Origin: Salinactinospora qingdaonensis
GTDB lineage: Bacteria > Actinomycetota > Actinomycetes > Streptosporangiales > Streptosporangiaceae
Direction of reading: 5' to 3'
Length of the DNA stretch: 64,000 nucleotides
Assembly (NCBI RefSeq): GCF_039539445.1
Contig: NZ_BAABDD010000009.1
Span: 161,570 to 225,569 of the forward strand
This document shows positions 51,892 to 61,524 of the stretch, piece after piece. Position numbers and translations under genes: made by a program. Within the stretch, counting starts at the first letter, position 1. Each line of letters begins with the position of its first letter. Under the pieces are notes generated by a model that saw nothing but the letters and a program-made list of their open reading frames with translations, did no database searches and had not been told where the DNA came from.

Positions 51892-54855
51892 TCACCAGCG
51901 CCCGGCGAGCACGTCCCGGATAGCGCGCACGTGCTCATTGTGCTCTTCGGCCAGCCGCCGTATCGAGGCGCGCGCCCGGCGCGCCACCCCCAACGGGCGG
52001 ACGTGCTCGGCCACCAGCGGCACGAGGCGTGCGCCCAGCCGGTGCACGTGGCCGCGGAGTTGGCGCAGCAGGAACACCGACAGGCGTAGCCGAGAGTCGG
52101 AGTCGAGGGTGTGGGCGAGGGCGAAGGCGCGCTCGTAGGCGGTGACGAGTGTGGGATCGTCGACTTCGGTGGCGGCGAAAGCCAACGTCAGCAACAGGTG
52201 TGCGTCGGAGGCAGCGCCGTCGGGGCGCGCGGTGACGTCGCCCCCGAAGGTCTGGGTCAGCGGCTCCACCGCGTGGAGCAGCCGCTGGGTTCCCCCGTCG
52301 GCCAGCACGGCCGCTTCCCGCGCGAGCAGCCCCAGGTCGCTTTGCGCCCCCGGCATCGAGGGGGCTTCCTCACCGGGGCGCACCGTGAGGTCCTGGTCCT
52401 GGCCGGCTGCGCCCTCGGTCGCGTCGCCGCGGCGCACATCCAGGGCGTGCACAAGACTGGCCCACTGTTCTGGCGGCAGTTGCGACTTCCACAGGTGGGT
52501 CATCGCGCGCCATGCGTCCTCGCCGTCAGCCCCGAACAGTTCCCGCAGCGGCACCGGGCCGCCGTGTATCGCCACCAGCGCCAGCATCAGGTTGGCGCTG
52601 TAGACGGCGTCTTGGGCGGCCTCGGGCAGCGGGAGCGGCTCGTAGCCGGCGTAGTGGCCGGCCTGTCGACTGGCGCCCGCCCCGGGGTGTCGCCGCTCTC
52701 GCAGCAAGTCGGCCAGCATCAACCGCAGTTCGTCGCGCACCCCTGGGGCCAGCAGTCCCAGCCGCTGGGACAAAAAGCGCGGCACTTCGCCCGAGACCGA
52801 CAGTGGGGTGAACGACAGCAGGGCGCGCAGGAAACCGTCGTCGGGGGGAGAGGGGCGGATCGCCCGCAGCTCGCGTACGCGGGCTTCGGCGAGTTCGGCC
52901 AGCTCGTCGGCGACCAGGCGCGCGATGAGGTATTCGCCCAGCGCGGGGTGGGTGAAGGCCACCTGACCGTCACTGCGCGTCACACACCCCAGGTGGGTGG
53001 GGTCCACGGGTGGGGTGAAGCGGGCCGGCCACGACACGAGCCGGTCTCGGTCGGCGGTGACCACGTCGCTGGGCACGCTGCGCTGGTCGCGGTTGAACAT
53101 GGCGAAGGCCATCATCGACGCTGCCAGCAGGGTCCGTTCGATGCGCCCGGTCCGCACGGCCGGATCGCCGTCCCCGCCGGTCGGGCGCGCGCCGGAGGGG
53201 GTGGCGCTCCGGTCGGCCGCATCGGCCAACCGGCGTAGCCACCGCTCGTAGAGCATCGTCTCGCGCAACGGCGCCGACAGCTTGCGCAGCGCGTTGCCGC
53301 CCCCGTCGTAGAGCGCGAGCAGGAACAGCAGCAACGGCCGTCGGGCCAGGTCCATGTGCGGTGCCAGCACCGCCAAGTCGAGGCGGTTCACGCCGTGGTG
53401 GGCGAAGTAGCCCGCGTTGACGCGGTTCCAAGTGGCCACCCAGGTGGCGATCTGGGTGTCGCTGAACTCGGCCAACCGCAGCGCTACCGTGCCCGCCGGG
53501 AACCGTACCTGCGCCGCTGTGGCCTCGCGGCAGGTCAGCACGACCGCCACGGGTCGCTCCCGCTGCGCGCGGTCGTGCTGGAAGCGCGCGATGTCGGCGA
53601 GCAGGCGCGAGCGCGACGTCCTCGCGCGCGTGGCCATCTCTTCCAGCCCGTCGATGATCAGCACCGGCAGCGCGTCGCCGCCGCGGTCGGCCTCGGCCAG
53701 CGCGTGGCTTAGACACTCCTCGGGCTCGGCGCCGGCGGCGGCCGACATCTCCGCCAGGTCGTGGCCGTTGACCCGCACGACCGTGAAGTCCTGCTCGGGC
53801 AACCGTGCGGCCAACACGTGGGTCAGTGCCGACTTCCCGCACCCGGAGGGGCCCACGACCAGCAGCGGCAGGGTGAGCGAGCGGGGAGCGGTGAAGTGTC
53901 CCAGCAGGAACTCGGGGAGGTCGTCGCGCGCGGTGGTGGTGTGGTGCCACCACTGGGGGTCGTGCAGCCGTGCCGAGGCGGTGACCTCGGTGACACGGAA
54001 GTCGGGGTCGAGGTAGGCCACCCCCAGAGCGGGCAAGTTCGGCGCGGCCGTTTCCTCGGTCAACGGGGCGATCGGGGCCACGAGGCGCTCGCGATGGGCG
54101 CGGGCGCGGGCCGCCTCGGGGGCGCGCGGGACGGTTCCGGTGCTGATCGCCTGGAGCTGGTGGTGCAGGCGGGTCAGCCCCACCGCTGTCGTCTCGGCCA
54201 GCCCTGCCTCGCGTGTGCGGCCGTTGCGCAGGCCGGCCCAGACGGCGAATTCGGGGAATCCGGCGGCCAGTTTGTCGCGCAGTTCCTCGTAGCGGCGTAG
54301 GCAGCGCTCGGTCAGGGCCGAGCCGAGCCGGTCGGTGATGGCACTGCGGCGGTTCTCGTCGATCTCCTCCCAGATCCGCATCCGGCGCACGATCGGCGGC
54401 AGTTGTCGGCAGCGCCGGGCGTAGAAGCGCCGCACCCGGGTGCGGGCGTCGCTGGCCGTGCGTTGCGGTCGCGGCAGCGGGGGAGCGGAGTTCACCAGCA
54501 GCGACACGAACTCGCCCAGGTGGGTCGGGCTGGAGACGTCACTGGTGGCCGAGCCGGCTGCGGGGCCGTCGAGTTCAAAGGGGAGTTCGGTGTCGTCGAG
54601 CGATTCGAAAAACGCCGTTACCACAATCATGCTGTGCGCCGCGGCGATACGGCGGGTGCGTTCCCAGCGCGAGATGAGGTGCGCCTCGCGCTCTAGCCGC
54701 CCCAGGGCGCGGTGAGCGAAGCGCACCAGGTCGGTGCGCGCCTGGAGCAGGTCCGTGCCCGTCTCGTGGGCGAGCCCGTCGATCGTGGCGAGGACGGTCG
54801 CCTCATCGTAGCCGAGGAAACGGATCGCGTCGGAGTAGCGGACAGGCTCACGCAT
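51892..54855 (-). CDS. NACHT-domain STAND NTPase 1
   Basis: The 987-residue protein has a helical N-terminal domain of about 260 residues resembling the NACHT N-terminal helical domain type 7 (YSDAIRFLGYDEATVLATID, then RTRRIAAAHSMIVVTAFFES), a linker NLPALGVAYLDPDFRV, and a NACHT ATPase with Walker A GPSGCGKS (335-342), Walker B LIIDGLEEM (399-407) and sensor TCRE (about 441). A winged-helix-like region (FTHPALGEYLIARLV) and a helical C-terminus follow, without recognisable LRR, TPR or WD repeats. ATG 54855 is chosen from the matched start of its paralogue. It is the second gene of a tandem pair; related proteins act in antiphage defence, but no effector is evident here. Confidence 0.88.
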   Translation of the reverse strand: MREPVRYSDAIRFLGYDEATVLATIDGLAHETGTDLLQARTDLVRFAHRALGRLEREAHLISRWERTRRIAAAHSMIVVTAFFESLDDTELPFELDGPAAGSATSDVSSPTHLGEFVSLLVNSAPPLPRPQRTASDARTRVRRFYARRCRQLPPIVRRMRIWEEIDENRRSAITDRLGSALTERCLRRYEELRDKLAAGFPEFAVWAGLRNGRTREAGLAETTAVGLTRLHHQLQAISTGTVPRAPEAARARAHRERLVAPIAPLTEETAAPNLPALGVAYLDPDFRVTEVTASARLHDPQWWHHTTTARDDLPEFLLGHFTAPRSLTLPLLVVGPSGCGKSALTHVLAARLPEQDFTVVRVNGHDLAEMSAAAGAEPEECLSHALAEADRGGDALPVLIIDGLEEMATRARTSRSRLLADIARFQHDRAQRERPVAVVLTCREATAAQVRFPAGTVALRLAEFSDTQIATWVATWNRVNAGYFAHHGVNRLDLAVLAPHMDLARRPLLLFLLALYDGGGNALRKLSAPLRETMLYERWLRRLADAADRSATPSGARPTGGDGDPAVRTGRIERTLLAASMMAFAMFNRDQRSVPSDVVTADRDRLVSWPARFTPPVDPTHLGCVTRSDGQVAFTHPALGEYLIARLVADELAELAEARVRELRAIRPSPPDDGFLRALLSFTPLSVSGEVPRFLSQRLGLLAPGVRDELRLMLADLLRERRHPGAGASRQAGHYAGYEPLPLPEAAQDAVYSANLMLALVAIHGGPVPLRELFGADGEDAWRAMTHLWKSQLPPEQWASLVHALDVRRGDATEGAAGQDQDLTVRPGEEAPSMPGAQSDLGLLAREAAVLADGGTQRLLHAVEPLTQTFGGDVTARPDGAASDAHLLLTLAFAATEVDDPTLVTAYERAFALAHTLDSDSRLRLSVFLLRQLRGHVHRLGARLVPLVAEHVRPLGVARRARASIRRLAEEHNEHVRAIRDVLAGRW

Positions 54856-55020
54856 GGCACCACCAGGGCAGTCACCGGAACAGACGGGCGGGACGAGCGC
54901 CAAGCAACCATCCTGGTGGCTGCGAGCCGGTTTCGTCAGGTTTCAGGGGGAGTTCATCGTGACCCGATGTCCTATCGGTCATTCCGGCACAGCCCGCTAT
55001 CCGGGGTTTCCTGCCCCGGT

Positions 55021-58000
55021 TCACGAGTGTTGTCCCATTTGACGCGCGGAAATGCCAGTGTGAGGGGGAGTTTCGGCGGCTGAGTCCGTCTCGGTTGCGG
55101 TCACAAGTTCGCGCACGCGGTCCCAGGTTTCGGAGCGTCTGATATAAGGACGCAGCCTATCCAGAACCGGAATGACGAACGTGGGAGCCAGCCGGGGCGC
55201 GGCAACGACCGTGTCAACGCGGTCCAGAAAATCGGCCACGATCGTGCGGAGCTGCTCGTGCCCCCCGGCTTCCCACGGCACCGCCTCCAGGTCCTCTCCC
55301 GCCTGGCGTAGCGTGAGCAGTTCCACCCGGCCCAGGGCTCTGGAGTGGCCCAGCAGCCGGCCATAGCGGCGCAGCCGCCCCTGGTTGTCCGAGCCGGGCG
55401 CGCCCAGGCGCAGCTCCAGCACGTCGTGGGCCTCGGCCCACGCCACGTCCTCGTTGCGGGCCACGGCACCACCTAGCTCCTCCTCGGGCTCGACGCCGTG
55501 GATGACGTCGACGAACCACCGCGAGAGGTCGTCGCTGACGTGGGAGAGGTAGGGCAGCAGCATCAGCACCATGCGGCTGCCGGTGCCGTTGGCGCGCATC
55601 GCCATGGAGCGCAGCAGCTTCGAGGTGACACTGTCATAGGGCACGGTGATGGCGTAGGGGTCGTTGATGTCGAGCTTCAACGACACCTCGGCGCTCAACT
55701 CGAAGCCCACGCACTCGCCCACATTGACCCGGGAACCACTCTCGCGTGTCACGACGGTGCGGGCCGCCTCGCCGCGGCCGATGCCATAGCCGATGTGGCG
55801 GACCCGGACGGCGTCCAGGGTGCCGTGCCACTCCTCGCCCGAGAGCGCGCGCCACAACCCCGCCAACCCGCGCCACTGCGGCCAGGAACGCTCGGCGGTT
55901 GGGAACAGCTCGGCGACGTCGATGGGCTCGGAGTCCACGCGCGTCAACAACAGCACCAGGTTGGCCAGGTACACGCCTTGGCGCACCGTGACGGGGAGGC
56001 GCCGCGGCTCGTAGCCGGCAAAGGAGCGGTGCGGGTTGGGGTACAGCGCCTCGTGGAACAGGTCGAGCAGCAGAGCCCGGCAGTCGGCGCGGTCGGCGGG
56101 GGAGCGCTTGAACCAGGCGGCCAGCAGGTCGTCGGTGAACTCCAGCGCCGCCGACCGGCCCGACAGCGTCGTAAACGAGGTCAGCGCATAGAGCAGCCCG
56201 TCGTTGAGGGGTTCGGTGTAGCGCCGGCCGCGCGCGTGGCGCCAGTCGGCGACCAGCTCCCGCAGGGCCTCGGTGACCATGCGCGCCACCAGGAACTCTC
56301 CGAAGGTGGCGTGCAGGAACTCGTAGGCGCTGCGCGGGCCCTCCTGCAACCCCCGAGACTCGTGCACGAAGAAGAACCGGCCCAGCACCTGGTCGGCGTC
56401 GCTGAGCGCGCCCTGTAGACCCGCCTGCCCGGTGCCCGTGGTCGTCGCGGGGGACAGGACCGCCAGATCCCGGTTGAGCTCGTCGGCGGTCACGGTCTGG
56501 CTGCGGCGGGCGAACATCGCCATCGCCGTGACTTCCAGCCGCCGCAGTTCGGCCTCCACCGCCTCGGTCAGCTCGGCCCCGCTCAGGTGCGCGGCGTGTT
56601 TGCTGACCTCGCGCCGCGTGAACTCGCTGAGCAGCCGCTCGTAGAGTTCGGCGCGGCTGAGTTCGGCGTCGACGCGTTGCAGCGCGTTGTCCTCGGCGTC
56701 GAACAGCAACAGCATCACCAGCAGCAGCGGCTGCTCAGCCAGTTCCCGGTAGCCCAACAACCGTTCGAGGGGCATCGGTAGCGTCTGGCGTCGGGCCAGC
56801 GCGGCGCTGTTGGCGTGGTTCCAGATGCGCAACAATTGCTGGATCTGGCTTTGGCTCAGCGGCTCCAGCTTGACGACGGCGGTTCCGGCCGGGAACCGCA
56901 CCCGGTCGGCCACGACCGTGCGGCTGGTCACCAGCACCACCACCGGCCGGCCCAGCTCAGCCTGGCGCTCTTGGAACTCGCTCACCTGCTCCAGGTAGTC
57001 GGAACGGTTCACCCCCGTGGCCTGGAGCAGTTCGTCGAAGCCGTCGAGCATGACCACCGGCAGCGCGCCTTCGGCCGAGCGCGCCAGCTCGGGCCAGGTG
57101 ACCCGTTCACCGATCGCGTTGTAGACCCCCTGCTCGATCTGCTGCTGGATTGGGGCGTCGGCGGGCACCGAGCGCAGCTCGACCCGCACCGCCAGGAAGT
57201 CCTCGGCTGGCAGCCGGGCCGCGAGCACCTCGGTGAGTTTGGACTTGCCCGCCCCGGGGTGCCCGAGCACCACCAGCGGGGTGCGGGTCGCCTCCACTGA
57301 GGTCAACAGGCCCACGATCGTGTGCTGGAGCTCCTCGTGCACCGGCAGCCGCTGCCACCAGGAGTCAGCGGAGGGAAAGGAGCGCTCGCCGTCCATCTCG
57401 GCGATGCGCCCGCGCGGGTTCAGGTAGGCCTTGCCCAGCGTGGGCAGGGTGAATCCCCGCGACAGGTCAGAACCGGCCAGCAGCGGCCGTTCCAGCGCGG
57501 CGCGGTGGTGGGCGGCCAGGTCGGCGTGCCAGTGCCGCGCCCTCCTCCCCACTGAAATCTCCCCCAGCAGCGACTCCAGCCCGCTCAACCCGGTCGACAG
57601 CTCGGCCACGCGCCGTTCGAGGGCGGCCGTGGCGTTGACCACGGTGTGGCGGGTGGCCTGCCCGTCGACGATGCCGAACCAGGTCGCGAACTCCGGGGCC
57701 TGCGTGACTAGTTCGCGAAACGCGGTGTCGTAGTTGGCCATAGCGCGCTCCACCACCGCCTCCGATCCGCCCGCCGGCAGGTGCGCCACCAACTCCCGGC
57801 CACGCGCCAGCCCCTTGAGGAACCTGCGGGTCTGCCGGAACAGCCCTTCGTAGGAGTCGCGGATGTCGGCGCGGTTGGTCTCGTAGGAACGCGCCGCCGA
57901 CGGCGCGGGTGCGCCGCTGGCCAGCAGTGTTTCGATCAGGTGCCCATAGCCGTCGGGCACCACCTGGCCCGTCGCCAACGCCGCCTGTTCCTGGGCGGTG

Positions 58001-58326
58001 ATGCCCAACTCGTCGAGCTGGACCGGGCAGCCGGAGTCGGCGACCACCTCCGCCAGCGCTCGAAAGAACGACACCACCGTGATGATGGTGTGGGCCGCCT
58101 GGACACGTTCGGTGCGCTCCAGCCGGCTCACTCCGTTGATGCGCTCACCGAGCGCGCGAACGGCCGTGGTGCCTTTGGCGGTGACCTCTTCGGCCAGCGT
58201 GCCCAACCCCGGCAGCCCGGCCAACTCGGCGGCCGAGCCGGTTACGGTGTCAACCGCGGTCGCCACCGGCCCGTCGTAAGCACCCAGGATTTTGAGCGCG
58301 TCGGAGTAACTGAGCGTCTTCGCCAT
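55021..58326 (-). CDS. NACHT-domain STAND NTPase 2
   Basis: The 1101-residue paralogue of the downstream NACHT protein has the same architecture: N-terminal helical domain (SYSDALKILGAYDGPVATAV, then RTERVQAAHTIITVVSFFRA), a linker TLPTLGKAYLNPRGRI, Walker A GHPGAGKS (355-362), Walker B VVMLDGFDEL (424-433), sensor TSR (467-469), and FLHATFGEFLVARMV, a typical winged-helix end of NACHT modules. The C-terminal 350 residues have no recognised repeats. The two proteins align along their length but differ strongly in sequence, so the duplication is old. It is transcribed first, with 165 bp to the next gene, and is divergent from the VOC gene. Confidence 0.88.
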   Translation of the reverse strand: MAKTLSYSDALKILGAYDGPVATAVDTVTGSAAELAGLPGLGTLAEEVTAKGTTAVRALGERINGVSRLERTERVQAAHTIITVVSFFRALAEVVADSGCPVQLDELGITAQEQAALATGQVVPDGYGHLIETLLASGAPAPSAARSYETNRADIRDSYEGLFRQTRRFLKGLARGRELVAHLPAGGSEAVVERAMANYDTAFRELVTQAPEFATWFGIVDGQATRHTVVNATAALERRVAELSTGLSGLESLLGEISVGRRARHWHADLAAHHRAALERPLLAGSDLSRGFTLPTLGKAYLNPRGRIAEMDGERSFPSADSWWQRLPVHEELQHTIVGLLTSVEATRTPLVVLGHPGAGKSKLTEVLAARLPAEDFLAVRVELRSVPADAPIQQQIEQGVYNAIGERVTWPELARSAEGALPVVMLDGFDELLQATGVNRSDYLEQVSEFQERQAELGRPVVVLVTSRTVVADRVRFPAGTAVVKLEPLSQSQIQQLLRIWNHANSAALARRQTLPMPLERLLGYRELAEQPLLLVMLLLFDAEDNALQRVDAELSRAELYERLLSEFTRREVSKHAAHLSGAELTEAVEAELRRLEVTAMAMFARRSQTVTADELNRDLAVLSPATTTGTGQAGLQGALSDADQVLGRFFFVHESRGLQEGPRSAYEFLHATFGEFLVARMVTEALRELVADWRHARGRRYTEPLNDGLLYALTSFTTLSGRSAALEFTDDLLAAWFKRSPADRADCRALLLDLFHEALYPNPHRSFAGYEPRRLPVTVRQGVYLANLVLLLTRVDSEPIDVAELFPTAERSWPQWRGLAGLWRALSGEEWHGTLDAVRVRHIGYGIGRGEAARTVVTRESGSRVNVGECVGFELSAEVSLKLDINDPYAITVPYDSVTSKLLRSMAMRANGTGSRMVLMLLPYLSHVSDDLSRWFVDVIHGVEPEEELGGAVARNEDVAWAEAHDVLELRLGAPGSDNQGRLRRYGRLLGHSRALGRVELLTLRQAGEDLEAVPWEAGGHEQLRTIVADFLDRVDTVVAAPRLAPTFVIPVLDRLRPYIRRSETWDRVRELVTATETDSAAETPPHTGISARQMGQHS

Positions 58327-58454
58327 GAGTGGGGGCCTCTCAGGGGAAGCGATGCTGGGGCATCGTCATTCTCTACGTCGGGTTACGGTTGTTGCAGCCA
58401 GCGTCGGGGCAGTGCTCAGGAGGCTGCACCCGCTTGTTGTCCGGAGGCCCCCCA

Positions 58455-58856
58455 ATGCCGTCACCCATCCGCAACATCATCATCGACTGTGCTGATCCCT
58501 TTGCGTTAGCCGAATTCTGGAGCAAAGTCATCGACGTGCCCGTTTCCCCGGAAAGCAGCCCTGGAGGAAGCGAAGCCTTCATCGACACTCCGCAGGGAAA
58601 CCCGGGCCTGCTATTTCTGCGTGTTCCCGAGAACAAAGTGGTCAAGAATCGAATCCATCTCGATCTCACGCCTGAGGGCGCTTCCCGCGATGAGGAGTTG
58701 CGTCGGCTGCTGGGTCTGGGCGCCACGTTCTTGAAGGACTTTCGTACTGAGGACGGTGGCGGCTGGGTGACACTCGCCGACCCTGAGGGTAACGAATTCT
58801 GTCTGGAGCGTGACGGCGACGAATTGTCCTTGGCAGGGGAACACCAAGGGGAGTGA
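58455..58856 (+). CDS. VOC (glyoxalase/bleomycin-resistance-like) protein
   Basis: The 133-residue protein has one VOC fold: IIIDCADPFALAEFWSKVID at the start and WVTLADPEGNEFCLERDGDE at the end, as in small actinobacterial glyoxalase-like proteins. Metal ligands are incomplete in a single module, so function could be isomerase, dioxygenase-like or binding protein. ATG 58455 is preferred for GGAGG seven bases before it. It is divergent from the NACHT pair and convergent with ung. Confidence 0.85.
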   Translation: MPSPIRNIIIDCADPFALAEFWSKVIDVPVSPESSPGGSEAFIDTPQGNPGLLFLRVPENKVVKNRIHLDLTPEGASRDEELRRLLGLGATFLKDFRTEDGGGWVTLADPEGNEFCLERDGDELSLAGEHQGE

Positions 58857-58869
58857 GCCCCGCCGAGTG

Positions 58870-58920
58870 CCGTTCCCGCGCCGCCGGTCGGGGGGTTAAC
58901 CGTGAGCGGCGCGGGAACGG
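58870..58920. terminator. 14-bp hairpin between VOC and ung genes
   Basis: CCGTTCCCGCGCCG (58870-58883) and its exact complement (58907-58920) form a strong stem between convergent genes, probably a two-way terminator. Confidence 0.65.
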
Positions 58921-58930
58921 GCAGTGCCGG

Positions 58931-59602
58931 TCAGGGCAGTTGCCAGTCGATGGAGTCGGCCCCCTGCTCTTTGAGGAGCGCATTGGCCCGGCTGAAGGGC
59001 CGCGAGCCGAAGAAGCCGTTGTGTGCCGACATCGGGCTCGGATGGGTGGACTCCACCGTGGGCGTACCAGGCATCAGCGGGCGCAGACTGCGCGCGTCGC
59101 GTCCCCACAGGATCGCCACGAGCGGCTTGTCGCGCGCGGCCAGAGCTTTGATGGCCTGGTCGGTGACCTTCTCCCACCCTTTGCCCCGGTGTGAGCCCGG
59201 CTTGCCCGGCTGTACGGTCAACACCCGGTTGAGCAGCAGCACGCCACGTTCGGTCCACGGCGACAGATCACCGCTGGAGGGCATGGGCAGCCCCAAATCG
59301 TCGGTGTACTCCTGGTAGATGTTGCGCAGGCTGCCCGGAAGCTTGACGCCCGGGGCCACGGAGAAACTCAGTCCCACGGCGTGTCCCGGCGTGGGGTACG
59401 GGTCCTGACCCACCAGGAGCACCCGCACGTCCTCGAAGGGCTGTTGGAACGCGCGCAGCACGTTCTCCCCCGCGGGAAGGTAGGTGCGTCCCTCGGCGAC
59501 TTCGGTACGCAAGAAGTCGCCCATCGCCGAAATGTGGGCGGCCACCGGCTCCAGCGCCGCTGCCCATCCCGGCTCCATGATCTCGTTCAGCGGTTGTGAC
59601 AT
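58931..59602 (-). CDS. ung: Uracil-DNA glycosylase, family 1
   Basis: Ung removes uracil from DNA. The 223-residue protein has the water-activating motif GQDPYP (65-70, Asp67), GLSFSV, LLLNRVLTV and the leucine-loop THPSPMSAHNGF with catalytic His. All family-1 signatures are intact and the length is normal. It is monocistronic, ending at a shared terminator. Confidence 0.95.
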   Translation of the reverse strand: MSQPLNEIMEPGWAAALEPVAAHISAMGDFLRTEVAEGRTYLPAGENVLRAFQQPFEDVRVLLVGQDPYPTPGHAVGLSFSVAPGVKLPGSLRNIYQEYTDDLGLPMPSSGDLSPWTERGVLLLNRVLTVQPGKPGSHRGKGWEKVTDQAIKALAARDKPLVAILWGRDARSLRPLMPGTPTVESTHPSPMSAHNGFFGSRPFSRANALLKEQGADSIDWQLP

Positions 59603-59632
59603 GGCTCAGCACACTATCCGTGCCGCCCGACA

Positions 59633-61291
59633 TTATCCCCCACAAGCGCCTGTTGTGTGGTCTGGGCCACTCTGGCTGCTCTGGCGGTGTTGCTCCCACC
59701 GCGCCAGCCGCGTGCGGATGCGCTCGGTCTCGGCGTGCTCGGCGCCATGGATACGCACGTGGTCGGCCAGGAGCTCCCGGTAGCGCCGCACCGCCTCGTG
59801 CGGGTCGCCGTGGTAGCCGATATAGGCCGCCTGGTAGTGGCGCGCGGTCAACGTGGTGGGGTCCTCGGCGCCCAACTCCCGTTCCAGGTCGACCAGCAGG
59901 TCGCCCAGCATCGTGATCGCGCCGCGCCGGTCGCCGCTCTCACCGACGTCGAAGGCCAGGTGCAGACGGGCGAGCAACACCCGCCGCGAGTACTCCCCGT
60001 GGAGCGCGGTCAACTCCGGCAGGATCGCGCGGTGGATGCGGGCGGCCTCCCCGTGGCGGCCGGCCCGGCCCGCGTTGGCGGCCTGGTAGTGGCGCGCGCT
60101 CAACGTGTCGGCATGGCGACGGCCGTGCACTCTCTCCATATCGTCGGCAAGCTCGGCGAACAGCTCCGCGGCGTGGGCGTGGTAGCCACCCTTGCCGGTG
60201 AGGTAGGCGCGCCGATGCCGGGCCCGCAACGTTTCGGGGTGAGAAGCACCGTAGATTTCGACCAGCTCAGCCAGGAGCTCTCCCAACTCTTGAGCGGCCG
60301 TGGCCGGGGAGCCGTCCCGGGCGCGGGCCTCGGCCGCGTCGAGACGTCGGGCGAGCTCGCGGCGTCGCTGTGGCGTGGACTCCGGCGGCGCCGCGAGGTG
60401 GTGGGTGGCCGGCCGTACTGGGCCCGTGGCACGGGGGCGGGTGCCGGCACGCAGCCGTTCCAGCACCTCGCCGGCGCTGGAGGGACGCTGCTCGGGCGAT
60501 TTGGCGAGCAGGGCCATGACCAGATCCGAGAGCTCAGTCGGCACATCGGGGCGCCGGCGCGCGGGCGGTCGCGGCGGGGTGGCCATGTGCATCCGCATCA
60601 CCCCCAGCGGATGGTCGGCCTGGGAGGGGGGAATGCCGGTGAGGGCGTGATAGAGCACTGCGCCCAACGAGTAGAGGTCGCCGGGGACACCGGCGGAGTG
60701 GCCTTGGATCTGCTCCGGTGCCATGTACTGCGGCGTGCCGATCACCTCGCCGGTCTTGGTCAGCCGCCGACTCTGGACCACCGCTTCGAGGAACCCCGAG
60801 ATCCCGAAGTCGAGGATCTTGGCCGTGCTCTCCTCACCGGCGGGGGAAGGGGGATCGACCACCATGACGTTGCCCGGCTTGACGTCGCGGTGCACGACCC
60901 CGGCGGCGTGGGCAGCCGCGAGCCCGGAACACACCTGGGCGCACCAGCGGCAGGCCGTCTCGATGGGCAACGTCTCGCCTGAGCGCACGAGGGCGCTCAG
61001 CGGGCGCCCTCGCACCAACTCCATGACGGCATAGACGGTCTCGGTGGGCGTCTCGGTGCCGTAGTCGTAGAGGATCACGATGTTGGGGTGCCCGGCGAGC
61101 TTGGCGGTGACCTGCGCTTCGCGGTGGAATCGCGCGACCGTCTCTTCGGAGTCGATCAGGTCGGGCCGGATGAGCTTGACCGCAACCGGCCGTCCCAGCC
61201 GCTCGTCGACGCCTTCCCACACCTCGCCCATGCCGCCCGAGCCGATTTCGGCCGTCAGCCGGTAGCGGTCTCCCAGTATGCGCTGTGTCAA
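59633..61291 (-). CDS. Serine/threonine protein kinase with C-terminal TPR-like repeats
   Basis: The 552-residue protein has a complete Hanks-type kinase domain (1-270): IGSGGMGEVWEG, Lys39, HRD at 134-136, DFG at 161-163 and GTPQYMAPEQ. After a linker, residues about 310-530 form four repeats of roughly 43-45 residues, each with HAET/HADTL-like starts, RHYQAA-type helices and E-R-VHG ends, resembling tetratricopeptide repeats. There is no membrane segment, so it is cytoplasmic, unlike PASTA kinases. Repeats may bind a partner or peptide. It is divergent from the second kinase gene and close to the NACHT pair. Confidence 0.9.
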   Translation of the reverse strand: MTQRILGDRYRLTAEIGSGGMGEVWEGVDERLGRPVAVKLIRPDLIDSEETVARFHREAQVTAKLAGHPNIVILYDYGTETPTETVYAVMELVRGRPLSALVRSGETLPIETACRWCAQVCSGLAAAHAAGVVHRDVKPGNVMVVDPPSPAGEESTAKILDFGISGFLEAVVQSRRLTKTGEVIGTPQYMAPEQIQGHSAGVPGDLYSLGAVLYHALTGIPPSQADHPLGVMRMHMATPPRPPARRRPDVPTELSDLVMALLAKSPEQRPSSAGEVLERLRAGTRPRATGPVRPATHHLAAPPESTPQRRRELARRLDAAEARARDGSPATAAQELGELLAELVEIYGASHPETLRARHRRAYLTGKGGYHAHAAELFAELADDMERVHGRRHADTLSARHYQAANAGRAGRHGEAARIHRAILPELTALHGEYSRRVLLARLHLAFDVGESGDRRGAITMLGDLLVDLERELGAEDPTTLTARHYQAAYIGYHGDPHEAVRRYRELLADHVRIHGAEHAETERIRTRLARWEQHRQSSQSGPDHTTGACGG

Positions 61292-61524
61292 CGTGCCTCC
61301 CCGCAGCCCCTCCGGCGGCAGGTTATCCGGTTCGGGTGCGCCGCGTCGTGGCCACAGCTCAGGAGAGCCTGCCCACCTTCGGGGTGGGCGCTGTCGGGGC
61401 GGGCACTGTCCAGCGCAGTTTCCGGCCGCCAGCGGCAGCGACCCGCTATTGTGGTGCCAGCGCGAAATGCCCCTGGCACTGGCCCGATCGCGGTATTCCC
61501 CCTCCCCCCACCGGAATGAGTTGA

